Shown: positions 55,970-64,000 of the stretch, piece after piece
Layout: every line of letters begins with the position of its first letter
Numbering within the stretch: position 1 is the stretch's first letter
Assembly (NCBI GenBank): GCA_965220185.1
Contig: OZ244807.1
Location: forward strand, 2,418,001 to 2,482,000
Source of the DNA: Azotimanducus sp965220185
GTDB taxonomy: Bacteria > Pseudomonadota > Gammaproteobacteria > Pseudomonadales > Azotimanducaceae
Direction: 5' to 3'
DNA length: 64,000 nucleotides
Translations under genes and position numbers: made by a program
The notes under the pieces: model-generated
What the model saw: only the letters and a program-made list of their open reading frames with translations
Database searches by the model: none
Told to the model about the DNA's origin: nothing

Positions 55970-56711
55970 GATCGCCTCCTCTATGTATATCGTCAATGAA
56001 TGTGATTTCTTGTGTATCGAGCGGCCAGCGCTTGAACAGGTCCGGGCGCCGCTCGTAGGTGCGCTTCAATGCCGAGCGCGCTCGCCAAGATTCGATCACT
56101 TTGTGGTTGCCAGAAAGAAGCGCGTCGGGCACTGCCTCGCCGCGCCACACGCGCGGCCGCGTGTAATGCGCACCTTCCAGCCTGCCTTGCGTGAAGGATT
56201 CACAGGCAAGCGACGCGGCGTTGCCGAGCACGCCCGGAATCCTCCGCGCGAGCGCATCGACAACGACCATCGCAGGCAACTCGCCGCCTGAGAGCACGTA
56301 GTCGCCGATGGACACCTCGTCGTCGCAGAGCTTCTCGCGCACGCGCTCATCAACACCTTCATAGTGTCCGGCGATCAGAATAAGCGCATCGTTCGCAGAC
56401 AACTCCTCGACAACCGCTTGGCCAAGCGGCCTGCCTTCCGGCGTCAAATAGATTCGTTTCGGCGCACAAGGCGCCTTGCAAGCGAGGTGCGCAGAAGCTT
56501 GCGCGACAGGTTCGGCCATCATCACTTGACCAGGGCCGCCTCCATAGCAGGCGTCATCCACCGTGCGGCGCTTGTCATGCGCAAAGTCCCTCGGATTGGC
56601 TAGATCGATATCGAGAAGACCCGCGGCGCGCGCGCGCGCGACCAACCCATACTCTGTGACCGCACGAAGCATCTCGGGAAACAAGCTGACAACACCAATC
56701 CACACAAGCAC
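55947..56711 (-). CDS. trmD: tRNA (guanine-37-N1)-methyltransferase
   Basis: Makes m1G37 in tRNAs to keep the reading frame. The 254-aa SPOUT enzyme shows the SAM-binding trefoil knot motifs LILIAGHYEGVDERV, SIGDYVLSGGELPAMVVVDALARRIPGVLGN, and the RPRVWRGEAVPDALLSGNH segment. Starts at the last base of the rimM stop, in the conserved rpsP-rimM-trmD-rplS order. Confidence 0.97.
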   Translation of the reverse strand: MLVWIGVVSLFPEMLRAVTEYGLVARARAAGLLDIDLANPRDFAHDKRRTVDDACYGGGPGQVMMAEPVAQASAHLACKAPCAPKRIYLTPEGRPLGQAVVEELSANDALILIAGHYEGVDERVREKLCDDEVSIGDYVLSGGELPAMVVVDALARRIPGVLGNAASLACESFTQGRLEGAHYTRPRVWRGEAVPDALLSGNHKVIESWRARSALKRTYERRPDLFKRWPLDTQEITFIDDIHRGGDHAQEQGS

Positions 56712-57226
56712 TAGTTCTCGAATCCAGACACATCGGCGATGAGTCTGCCTTGGTCAATATCCACGTGCGTCACATACTCGCGATGAAACGGCACCATGAT
56801 GGGGGCGTCGCGGGCCTCGCTGTCAATGACAAGGACATCATGCGAGCCGCCAGGGAGGAGGCTTGAAACTCGACCGATGTGTGCGCCGTCCGGGCTGCTC
56901 GCGGCGAGTCCGATCAGATCTTTCCAATAGATCTCATCTGCGGTGGTCGCTGGGAGCTGTTCGGGAGCCACAGAAATTTCTCGGCCACGCCAGTCACCAG
57001 CCACCTCGCGATCATCGATGCCCTCTACGTGAACCACAACGCCTTTTGACAGCGCACGACATTCAGTAAGCACAATTTCACGCAAGCCATCTTGGCTGTC
57101 CACCAGCCACGGCTGGTAATCACGGATGTTTTCGGCTGGGTCGGTATACGAGGTGACGCGCAACCAGCCCCTAATTCCGTAAGGCGCTCCAAATCTTCCG
57201 ACAATGACAGGTTCGTTGGAGGCCAC
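56711..57226 (-). CDS. rimM: Ribosome maturation factor RimM
   Basis: Helps 30S head assembly around S19/S13. The 171-aa product has the N-terminal RimM domain (VGRFGAPYGIRGWLRVTSYTD) and the C-terminal PRC-like barrel (IYWKDLIGL, GSHDVLVID). It lies between rpsP and trmD. The stop TAG sits in an ACTAG. Confidence 0.95.
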   Translation of the reverse strand: MASNEPVIVGRFGAPYGIRGWLRVTSYTDPAENIRDYQPWLVDSQDGLREIVLTECRALSKGVVVHVEGIDDREVAGDWRGREISVAPEQLPATTADEIYWKDLIGLAASSPDGAHIGRVSSLLPGGSHDVLVIDSEARDAPIMVPFHREYVTHVDIDQGRLIADVSGFEN

Positions 57227-57251
57227 AGCAGATCATCGTCTGGCGCTTAAA

Positions 57252-57500
57252 CTATGCTTGGGCGCGCACGGACTTCAGGAGCTGCTTGACGCGCGGCGAT
57301 GGCTGCGCGCCGACGCCCAGCCAATAGTCAATGCGCTCCTGATCGAGGTGCAGCGTTGTTTCGCTGCCGCGCGCGAGTGGATTGTAATAGCCGACGCGTT
57401 CCACGAAGCGACCATCACGACGGGCACGCTTGTCCGCGACCGTCAAATGATAAAAGGGGCGCTTCTTCGCGCCGTGTCGAGCCAGCCTGATGGTGACCAT
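57252..57500 (-). CDS. rpsP: 30S ribosomal protein S16
   Basis: 82-aa ribosomal protein starting MVTIRLARHGAKKRPFYHLT, then VADKRARRDGRFVERVGYYNP; these are the conserved S16 segments. First gene of the rpsP-rimM-trmD-rplS cluster. Confidence 0.97.
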   Translation of the reverse strand: MVTIRLARHGAKKRPFYHLTVADKRARRDGRFVERVGYYNPLARGSETTLHLDQERIDYWLGVGAQPSPRVKQLLKSVRAQA

Positions 57501-57548
57501 TGAGTTTCTCTAACCTGATGCCAAGAATGTGCGGCGTAACGGCGCATT

Positions 57549-58784
57549 CTATCCCAAGTTGGTAACCTGATGCGTAAGATTTTGCAAAAATATCGCAGCT
57601 ACCGCGCCGTCAATCACGCGATGGTCGCAGGAGAGCGTCACCGTCATGCGCGTGCGGATGCACATCTCGCCATCCTCAACGACCACGCGCTCTTCACTCT
57701 TCCCTGCTGCCAGGATGGCGGCTTGCGGCGGATTGATGATCGCTGAGAACTCGCGCACATCCATCATGCCGAGATTCGAGAGCGTGAAGGTGCCGCCTTC
57801 GACCTCGTCCATGCTGAGCTTGCCAGCACGGGCTTTTTCTACCATCGCAGCCATGTCACTTGCGATCTGCCTCGGACTTTTACTATCGACTGCGCGCACG
57901 ACTGGCGTGATCAAGCCGCGCTCAGTCGCCACGCCTACAGAAATATCGGATTGACTGAACTGTCGGACGGTATCGTTCTCGCCATACTGGACGTTGACTT
58001 CTGGCACTTCCTTGAGCGCTTGGCCAATGCACCAGACCAACAGGTCGTTGACTGAAACTCGCGCCGCGCCTGCTTCCTCGTTGAGGCGCGCTCGGTAGGC
58101 ATTGAGTACATCGAGCGGCAAGTCGATGGTCAGGTAAAAGTGTGGGATGCTCTGTTTCGCCCCTTGCATGCGCCTTGCAATCGTGCGACGCATGCCTGAC
58201 ATGGGCTGCTCGTCATACGGGCGCTCTTGTATTCCGGAGGCTTCCTCCGAACCAGACGACTCAGCAAACGCCTCGACATCTTCGCGCGTGATGCGTCCGC
58301 CTCGCCCGGAGCCACGCACCTTGGTCAGATCCACGCCAAGCTCGGCGGCGCGGCGGCGCACGACAGGACTGACGCGCACGTTGCTTTGCGGGGCTTGCGC
58401 ATCGGCTCGCACCGGCGACACGGACTTCGCTGTCGGCGCGGTGGATTCAGACTGCTTGGCACTCGCAGGCCGAGACTTCGCCGCCTGGGCAGCTTGCCAC
58501 TTGGCAATAAACGCCTCAATTTCGCTATCGTCAACCTCTTCGCTCGCGATAATGCCGAGCAGCGCACCGACTTCAAGCGTCTCACCAGGCGCTGCGAGCT
58601 GCCTGCGCAATATCCCTACGCCGCCCGCTTCAAGCATGTTGACGATCTTGTCGGACTCGAGTTCAAGAACCTCCTCTCCGAGCGCGACATCGTCGCCCAC
58701 GTCCTTGCTCCAGGTGCTGAGCGTGCCTTCAATCATTTCGATGCCCCACTTGGGCACCGCGATGGCATGAATTTGTCCGCTCAT
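57549..58784 (-). CDS. 2-oxo acid dehydrogenase E2 (dihydrolipoamide acyltransferase)
   Basis: Acyltransferase core of a pyruvate-, acetoin- or branched-chain-type complex. The 411-aa chain has a lipoyl domain with Lys in LELESDKIVNML (about 46), a peripheral-subunit-binding domain (VRRRAAELGVDLTKVRGSGRGGRITREDVEAF), and the catalytic domain ending in the TVTLSCDHRVIDGAVAAIFL His/Asp motif. Overlaps the E1 beta gene by 4 bp. No E3 gene is present, so a shared dihydrolipoamide dehydrogenase from elsewhere would be needed. Confidence 0.92.
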   Translation of the reverse strand: MSGQIHAIAVPKWGIEMIEGTLSTWSKDVGDDVALGEEVLELESDKIVNMLEAGGVGILRRQLAAPGETLEVGALLGIIASEEVDDSEIEAFIAKWQAAQAAKSRPASAKQSESTAPTAKSVSPVRADAQAPQSNVRVSPVVRRRAAELGVDLTKVRGSGRGGRITREDVEAFAESSGSEEASGIQERPYDEQPMSGMRRTIARRMQGAKQSIPHFYLTIDLPLDVLNAYRARLNEEAGAARVSVNDLLVWCIGQALKEVPEVNVQYGENDTVRQFSQSDISVGVATERGLITPVVRAVDSKSPRQIASDMAAMVEKARAGKLSMDEVEGGTFTLSNLGMMDVREFSAIINPPQAAILAAGKSEERVVVEDGEMCIRTRMTVTLSCDHRVIDGAVAAIFLQNLTHQVTNLG

Positions 58785-59785
58785 GCGAGCGTCGCTTCAA
58801 TAGCAGCTTTGACTTTCTCGACATCCGGCAGATACGCGCGTTCAAGCTCAGGCGCAAAGGGCACCGGCGTATGCGGCGCGGTCACCTGCTGTATCGGGGC
58901 TTTGAGCGCGCCAAACGCCTTCCGCGCCACCATCGCGGCGATGTCGGCGGTGAGTCCGCAGCGCGGTGGCGATTCGTCCACAACAACCAATCGACCGGTC
59001 GCCTCGACGCTCTCAAGGATGGTTTCTTCGTCCAAGGGCGAGGTGGTGCGCGGATCGATCAGGTCGCAGGTGATACCCTGCTTCGCAAGCGAATCAATCG
59101 CATCTGCGCACACATTGACCATATTGCTGAACGCGACCACAGTCACATCGTCGCCTTCGCGCGGCATGGCAGCCTCGCCAAAAGAAATCTCGTAGGCTTC
59201 ATCCGGCACTTCGCACGAAGCTTGCAAGAGCAGCATATGCTCGAAAAAGAGCACTGGATCGTCGTCGCGAATGGCGCTGATCAGGAGGCCCTTGGCATCA
59301 TAGGCATTCGATGGCACAACGACCTTCAGTCCGGGTACCGAGGTCATCATTTGATAATTGGTGTGCGAGTGCTGCGCCGCGGCGCTCATGCCCGCGCCGC
59401 ACACAAAGCGCACGACAACCGGACACTTGCTCTTGCCGCCGAACATATAGCGGAACTTGGCCATCTGATTGATGATCTGATCCATGCAGACGCCAATGAA
59501 GGATGAGAACATGATCTCGGCAACCGGCCTCATGCCGGCAAGCGCAGCGCCGGAGGCCGCGCCGACGATGGCGGATTCGGAAATAGGTGTATCGAGCACG
59601 CGCGCCTCGCCGAACTTCGTCAGCAGGCCGCGCGTGACGCCGAACACGCCGCCGGTGCAGTCGAGTTCGCCAGTGCCGCCGCGCCCGCCAGCAATGTCCT
59701 CGCCGATGGCGAAAATCGTCGGGTCACGCTCGAATTCGTGATGCAGCGCTTCGTTGAGCGCATCACGCATGGTTTTGACAGGCAT
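58781..59785 (-). CDS. 2-oxo acid dehydrogenase E1 component, beta subunit
   Basis: 334-aa transketolase-like beta subunit. Segments such as DPTIFAIGEDIAGGRGGTGELDC, RVLDTPISESAIVGAASGAALAG and CGLTADIAAMVARKAFGALKAPIQQV fit E1 beta of acetoin/pyruvate-type complexes. The ATG at 59785 (MPVKTMRDAL) follows AGGAAGGGG and gives the family length. Downstream of E1 alpha by 35 bp. Confidence 0.92.
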   Translation of the reverse strand: MPVKTMRDALNEALHHEFERDPTIFAIGEDIAGGRGGTGELDCTGGVFGVTRGLLTKFGEARVLDTPISESAIVGAASGAALAGMRPVAEIMFSSFIGVCMDQIINQMAKFRYMFGGKSKCPVVVRFVCGAGMSAAAQHSHTNYQMMTSVPGLKVVVPSNAYDAKGLLISAIRDDDPVLFFEHMLLLQASCEVPDEAYEISFGEAAMPREGDDVTVVAFSNMVNVCADAIDSLAKQGITCDLIDPRTTSPLDEETILESVEATGRLVVVDESPPRCGLTADIAAMVARKAFGALKAPIQQVTAPHTPVPFAPELERAYLPDVEKVKAAIEATLA

Positions 59786-59820
59786 GTCCCCTTCCTTCTT
59801 TCCTTTCAAGTTTTTTTATG

Positions 59821-60792
59821 TCAGGCGTAGCTCGCGTAGACATCTTCTTCCACAAGAGAGCCGTCGTGCCGCGGCGCCTCGCGCGATGCCACCACCGATG
59901 CCTCGATTTCGGCCATCACATCCTCGTCAACAGCATCGAGCTGCTCGGCTCGCAGCAGTTCGGCTTCCAAGGTGCGCACACGGAAATTCTTCAAGCAGCA
60001 CTTGTGTTCTTTGAGATACTCGGTTTCGCCCTTGGCGCGATAGCCTTCCGGGTCGCCGACAAAGTGACCATAGAATCTGTCCACCTTGGTGTAGACACCA
60101 GCCGGGCCTTTGCCTGAGCGGGCGTGCTCGATTGCCTGCCCGGCCTTGTCATAGACATCAAAGAAGTCAGTGCCATCGGCGCTGAACACCGGAAAGCCAA
60201 ACGACGCCGAGCGCACTGCAATATCGTCGCAGCCGGTGCTGAAGCTCGATCCGGTGTTCTCAGCATAGCCGTTGTCCTCAAAGACGAACACCTGCGGGAC
60301 ATCTAGCACGACCGCCATGTTCATGGCCTCGAAAGTCGTGCCTTGATTGGTCGAGCCGTCGCCGCTAAAAGACACCGACACGCCGCCATCGCCGCGCATC
60401 TTGCACGCGAGCGCAGCGCCGACCGAAATGGGAGGACCACCACCGACAATGCCATTCGCGCCAAGCATGCCTTTGGAAATGTCGGCCACGTGCATACTGC
60501 CGCCGCGCCCTTTGCAGAGGCCATCCGACGAACCGAACAGCTCCTTCATCATGCCTTTGACATCGCAGCCTTTGGCGATGCAGTGACCATGACCACGATG
60601 GGTGCTGACAATGTAGTCCTTGTCGCTCAAATGCTCGCATACGCCGACCGCATTGGCTTCCTGTCCCGAGTAGATATGGGTGAATCCGGGAATTTGACCG
60701 AGCATGATTTCGCGTTGAATGCGCTCCTCGAATTCGCGGATGAGTTTCATTTGCCGATAGGCTCTCAAGAGCGCCTGTTCCGAAAGCTGCAC
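59821..60792 (-). CDS. 2-oxo acid dehydrogenase E1 component, alpha subunit
   Basis: Thiamine-diphosphate-dependent decarboxylase subunit, 323 aa. The ThDP motif runs SFSGDGSTNQGTTFEAMNMA to VFEDNGYAENT; the early GQEANAVGVCEHLSDKDYIVSTHRGHGH is typical of AcoA/PdhA. First gene of the operon; a GGAGG site precedes the ATG. Exact 2-oxo acid substrate unresolved. Confidence 0.92.
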   Translation of the reverse strand: MQLSEQALLRAYRQMKLIREFEERIQREIMLGQIPGFTHIYSGQEANAVGVCEHLSDKDYIVSTHRGHGHCIAKGCDVKGMMKELFGSSDGLCKGRGGSMHVADISKGMLGANGIVGGGPPISVGAALACKMRGDGGVSVSFSGDGSTNQGTTFEAMNMAVVLDVPQVFVFEDNGYAENTGSSFSTGCDDIAVRSASFGFPVFSADGTDFFDVYDKAGQAIEHARSGKGPAGVYTKVDRFYGHFVGDPEGYRAKGETEYLKEHKCCLKNFRVRTLEAELLRAEQLDAVDEDVMAEIEASVVASREAPRHDGSLVEEDVYASYA

Positions 60793-60905
60793 TTCGCAAA
60801 TCCTCCTTCAGGAATTGTCGAGCAATGCGAAACAAGTTTACAGGAGTAGATTTGGGAAACGCGACCACTTGGGAAGGTCTTGTCTGATTGGGGGCACGGA
60901 CGAGT

Positions 60906-62201
60906 CTACTCATACGGAACCTGGCAGGCATGCCGGTAAAACTTCATCCGTTCGTCAAGCAGGTCACGGCGAAGTCCAAAGCTCTCAAGCGCATAGCGGT
61001 GGCGCCCGTATCTGTGCTGCCTATGTATCCGCGACATGGCTTCTGCCGATTCGCGCGCAGCGTCGTCAAACGTCATGCCGACCCGATCATAGAGTCGCGC
61101 GAGTTCGTGGATGGGATCCTTTACAAGGTCGTAGTAGGAGACATCAATGAACCGCTCAGGATCGGCCGCCTCGCGCACTGCCAGAACGCGACGCATCATG
61201 CGTTCGATCTTGTCCACCCAGTGGCTTGCGATTTCATCGGTATCGATGACATCGCTCGACAGGCCCCATCCATGCGCGACCATACTCAGAAAGGAAGGGG
61301 TCGCCACAAGCGGGTCGCGATGCGTGAGCACCACGTGCGCCTGCGGAAACACCTTAAGGACGGTATCAAGATATTCGGCGTGGTGCGGTGACTTGATCAC
61401 CCAGCAGGTTTCTCGCCTGCCGCGCAGCATGAGCTTGAGCACATCTTCGAGATAGCGATAAGCGCGCTCGTGATCTTGGGATTCGAGCCACTTGGCATAG
61501 CTCGGCACACGCAGCAGCGCTTCCCACGACTGGCTCATAAAGCAGTGATCAAGGAGCAGGATATCCTCTTCGGGCGCGTCGTATTCGATCGGATGCACCG
61601 CGAAGAAATCGGGAGACAGGTAGCCGAGCATCTTTTGCGCGCGCTTCGCTTGCGCGATGCGCTTCGCCTTGTCCTTGTAACTATCACTTTTTCGACTAGC
61701 ACCTTTGCGACTACCGCCCTTGTCGCCGTCAAACGGTATCGGACTCAGCGCCTCCCAAGAATGCATAGCGCGAATGCGCTGATCGGATGCGATCAGGCGA
61801 TGCAAGGTGGTCGTGCCCGTGCGCTGCAATCCGGCGATGACGATGACGCGCTCGATCTTCTCATCGCGTATCTGCGGATGCGCAGCTAACATTGCGCGGG
61901 TGCGAAGATGCGCCGCGAGCAAACCTTCAATTCTGCGCGCCTGAATGACCGTGCCAAGCGGATGCAGATTGGCTTCATCGTTGATCGACGCAATGAGCAC
62001 TCGCAAGGGATCCAATATCCATTCGTCGCCAAGGTCGGCAAGACCAGTTGCGCGCCGCGCGCGGTCAAGAAGATGCTCGGCATCCAGGGGGCGCGAGCGT
62101 GCCCTGGCGACACGGTTGAAGAGGCGCACCGGCAGTGGCCGTCTCGGATGCGCATAGTCGAGCGAAGTGGTAACGTTCTTGCCGAAAATCGTCGTGCCCA
62201 C
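60906..62201 (-). CDS. Sulfotransferase-family protein
   Basis: Probable PAPS-dependent sulfotransferase, about 431 aa. The 5'-phosphosulfate loop is VIAGLQRTGTTTLHRLIASD; the 3'-phosphate side is visible as VIKSPHHAEYLDTVLKVFPQAHVVLTHRDP. A middle insert (DGDKGGSRKGASRKSD) is Lys/Arg/Ser-rich. I prefer the GTG at 62201, which has AAGG upstream; the frame remains open to 62339, but that part is a string of hairpins and unlikely to be coding. Acceptor substrate is unknown. Confidence 0.83.
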   Translation of the reverse strand: MGTTIFGKNVTTSLDYAHPRRPLPVRLFNRVARARSRPLDAEHLLDRARRATGLADLGDEWILDPLRVLIASINDEANLHPLGTVIQARRIEGLLAAHLRTRAMLAAHPQIRDEKIERVIVIAGLQRTGTTTLHRLIASDQRIRAMHSWEALSPIPFDGDKGGSRKGASRKSDSYKDKAKRIAQAKRAQKMLGYLSPDFFAVHPIEYDAPEEDILLLDHCFMSQSWEALLRVPSYAKWLESQDHERAYRYLEDVLKLMLRGRRETCWVIKSPHHAEYLDTVLKVFPQAHVVLTHRDPLVATPSFLSMVAHGWGLSSDVIDTDEIASHWVDKIERMMRRVLAVREAADPERFIDVSYYDLVKDPIHELARLYDRVGMTFDDAARESAEAMSRIHRQHRYGRHRYALESFGLRRDLLDERMKFYRHACQVPYE

Positions 62202-62211
62202 GCCAGCCTTA

Positions 62212-62355
62212 GGGAAACTCTGAACTACAGAGTTTCCTGTGCGGCACATGGATGTGCCGCCGAATTCAGTGCCGTAAGGCATTGAATTCGCGAGCAAAGC
62301 AGAATCGCAATTCTGCTTTGCGAGTCTGATCAAGTCCAAGGATGGACTTGATCAG
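62212..62355. repeat. Array of five consecutive hairpins
   Basis: Five perfect or near-perfect inverted repeats in about 145 bp: 62213-62237 (GGAAACTCTG stem, 10 bp), 62241-62260 (GCGGCACAT stem, 9 bp), 62262-62289 (GAATTCA-based stem of 12 bp with a GTAA loop), 62294-62321 (GCAAAGCAGAAT stem, 12 bp), and 62326-62355 (CTGATCAAGTCC stem, 12 bp). Gaps are 1-4 bases. No T-runs follow, so these are not a series of normal terminators. They lie between the sulfotransferase start and the histidine-kinase stop. Confidence 0.9.
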
Positions 62356-62368
62356 AATATACTTAGAT

Positions 62369-64000
62369 TCACTCGGAACGAATTGGGACATCAAGAATGA
62401 TCTCCGTGCCGCGACCGTGTTCCGATTCGACGCGAACGCTACCTCCATGTCCGCGCATGATGTCGGCACACAGCGACAAGCCTAGTCCTGTACCCTGATC
62501 GGTCGGCTTGGTCGTGAAAAACGGGTTAAATATCTTGTCCATGTTTTCCTCGGCAATACCGACGCCGTTGTCTTGAATACCGACTTCGACGCGGTCGGCA
62601 TGGCGCTTGCTCGACAAGGTCAGCATTGGCTCAAACGAATCGTCCGCCTGCAGCCGCTCAGAGATCGCTTGACAGGCATTCAGCATCAGGTTTTGCAGCA
62701 CGCGGCTGAAATCCTGCGGCACTACTTCAATCTTGCCCGCACTTTCATCAAAGCAACGTTCGATCTTCAGATTGGATATCTTCTCGTTTGTCGACATGCC
62801 GTCAACCAGGGTCTTGATCTGGTTGTCGATAAAACCGTTGACATCAAGTGGGTGTCGTTCTCCCCCGCTCCCGCCGAGCTTCAACATGTCGGTCACAATG
62901 CGCTCAGCGCGCGCACCGTGATTGCGAATGCGGGACAGGTTCTGACCAAGATCAGTATGGTAATCCGCTAGGAAAGTGCTTTGCGTGTCGTCGAAACTCA
63001 CTTCGCCCGCTTCGATGTCTTGCGCCATATCAACGAGCAGCTCTTCGCAGGCTTCCGCAAAGTTCTTCACGAAATTCAATGGGTTTTGTATTTCATGGGC
63101 AACGCCTGCGGTCAATTCGCCAAGCCCTGCAAGCTTTTCGCGCGCGACAATTTGGTTCTGCATGTGACGCAGCTCTTCCAGCGTTGACTCTAGCTGCGTG
63201 TTCTTTGAACGCAGTTCCCCAGCAAGCTTCTCAACGAGATTCAGGCGCTGCACTTCGAGCGCATGGCGACGAAACACTTCGAGCGCAGCCGCCATGTCGG
63301 ATACTTCATCGCGCCCGTCAATATCCACCTCCTCTTCGAGATCTCCCTTCGCCATGGCGCGCATTCGATCAGACAGGTATTGCAAACGCGGCAGCAGCAG
63401 CCGCCCGACAAGCAGCCAGGCGACAAGCAGCGCGCCGAGTATGCTGATGCCATTGATTAGAACAAGAAGCAATCGCCCGGTACCAAGCGCCTGCTCCGCG
63501 GCGAGCGTGGCATCAGCGGCATGCGCCTCGGCGCCCCCGACCAAACCCTCGATCGAGCGCGACAACTCACCGGCAAGGTCAAAATTCTCAATCAGCAGCG
63601 ACCGCTCACGCGTCTCCATTTCGAGCTGCGTCGCCCGCAGTTCAAACATGCCGCCACGTCCGCTGCCGATATCGGACATGCTGCCGACAAGCCGCGTGAC
63701 CGAGCGAGACATATCGCCCGTGACCCCGTAGCGCCGCGCCTGCCTGACAAGCGCGTCAGCGGCCGCATCGAAACGTTGCTGCAAGATGCCTAGCAACACC
63801 TTGTCGCGCGTGCTCGGCACACTCGCCAGCATGAACATCGCGGCACTCACCTCACCACGATATTGGGACGGGTAGTTGGGCATCAGTGCATCGAACTCGC
63901 TTTGCAAGGCGTCAAGACGCTCGCTGTGACCGGCCACCTGATCAAGGAGCGAGAACCTTTGCGAAGCCGAGCGAATCAGCGCTTCAATATTAGTGATCAG
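62369..64000 (-). CDS. Membrane sensor histidine kinase (5' partial)
   Basis: At least 540 residues; the frame is open to the right edge, so the start lies beyond the window. A sensor region is followed by a transmembrane segment (LLLVLINGISILGALLVAWLL), a HAMP-like linker (YLSDRMRAMAKGDLEEEVD, DEVSDMAAALEVFRRH) and a coiled coil. Then comes the His box LGELTAGVAHEIQNPLNFVK and the ATPase domain with NLMLNACQAI, DNGVGI and GTGLGLSLC. The His-box form AHEIQNPLNF is typical of a distinct bacterial kinase group. No response regulator is adjacent in the window. Confidence 0.93.
   Translation of the reverse strand: MITNIEALIRSASQRFSLLDQVAGHSERLDALQSEFDALMPNYPSQYRGEVSAAMFMLASVPSTRDKVLLGILQQRFDAAADALVRQARRYGVTGDMSRSVTRLVGSMSDIGSGRGGMFELRATQLEMETRERSLLIENFDLAGELSRSIEGLVGGAEAHAADATLAAEQALGTGRLLLVLINGISILGALLVAWLLVGRLLLPRLQYLSDRMRAMAKGDLEEEVDIDGRDEVSDMAAALEVFRRHALEVQRLNLVEKLAGELRSKNTQLESTLEELRHMQNQIVAREKLAGLGELTAGVAHEIQNPLNFVKNFAEACEELLVDMAQDIEAGEVSFDDTQSTFLADYHTDLGQNLSRIRNHGARAERIVTDMLKLGGSGGERHPLDVNGFIDNQIKTLVDGMSTNEKISNLKIERCFDESAGKIEVVPQDFSRVLQNLMLNACQAISERLQADDSFEPMLTLSSKRHADRVEVGIQDNGVGIAEENMDKIFNPFFTTKPTDQGTGLGLSLCADIMRGHGGSVRVESEHGRGTEIILDVPIRSE

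Noticed and set aside
62202..62339. N-terminal extension of the sulfotransferase through the hairpin array
   Set aside because: The sequence is a chain of inverted repeats; a GTG with AAGG just downstream is a better start.

Overview
The window reads as part of a moderately GC-rich gammaproteobacterial chromosome. It has a single-chain PurL of almost 1,300 residues, the CmoA/CmoB tRNA-modification pair, the rpsP-rimM-trmD-rplS ribosomal cluster, and full sets of enzymes for valine-type and propionate-type acyl-CoA breakdown. This lineage call is an inference from gene content; no rRNA or tRNA gene was seen.

Layout. 1-5166: the 3' part of a Cas4-Cas1 fusion, cas2, a leader and a CRISPR array of 44 repeats; the effector genes lie to the left of the window. 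5272-7089: an AbiE-type toxin-antitoxin operon with a likely operator. 7169-15379: one long minus-strand run, cmoA-cmoB-small membrane protein-lysS-ung-acyl-CoA dehydrogenase-enoyl-CoA hydratase-HIBYL-CoA hydrolase-HIBADH, in which the last four genes make up the isobutyryl-CoA (valine) pathway. 15461-23340: ppk, a MITE, vapBC, ppx, acyl-CoA dehydrogenase, flavin reductase, a DUF3089 hydrolase and a deazaflavin-type oxidoreductase. 23408-24224: a tail-to-tail HicB/HicA pair and a second MITE. 24277-30852: a biotin-dependent acyl-CoA carboxylase operon, an AAA ATPase and a gamma-carbonic anhydrase. 30869-36368: purL-tadA-AAA/DUF4143 ATPase. 36417-40066: a scrambled stretch with a broken ATPase paralogue, yceI, a DUF433/DUF5615 pair, a decapitated downstream gene, partial copies of guaA and yceI, and a secreted-protein gene. 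40068-43790: guaA, relBE and guaB. 43824-48731: methylmalonyl-CoA mutase, acylating aldehyde dehydrogenase, thioesterase and slipin. 48738-51589: zeta-type kinase, Fic protein and a second secreted-protein gene. 51723-57500: uvrA, xerD, rplS, trmD, rimM, rpsP. 57549-64000: a 2-oxo acid dehydrogenase operon (E1 alpha, E1 beta, E2), a sulfotransferase, a dense array of hairpins and a histidine kinase that runs off the right edge.

Most striking observation. Two unrelated predicted exported proteins (39137-39941 minus; 50911-51589 plus) each carry a long poly-C run (22 and 17 C) between the start codon and the signal-peptide core. In both, the run is one base away from a length that would join start codon and signal peptide in frame, so both genes read as OFF. 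This looks like a pair of phase-variable contingency loci. The first also lies between two direct repeats of the guaA 3' end, next to a stray copy of the yceI 3' end, which suggests a small mobile or recombining cassette.

Other structure not explained by genes: several CTAG-bounded inverted-repeat elements, a perfect 84-bp palindrome between rplS and xerD, five back-to-back hairpins upstream of the sulfotransferase gene, a 20-bp-arm hairpin that would hide the start of the DUF4143 ATPase, and CRISPR spacers that repeatedly overlap one another. Toxin-antitoxin-like modules are scattered singly among housekeeping genes rather than clustered.
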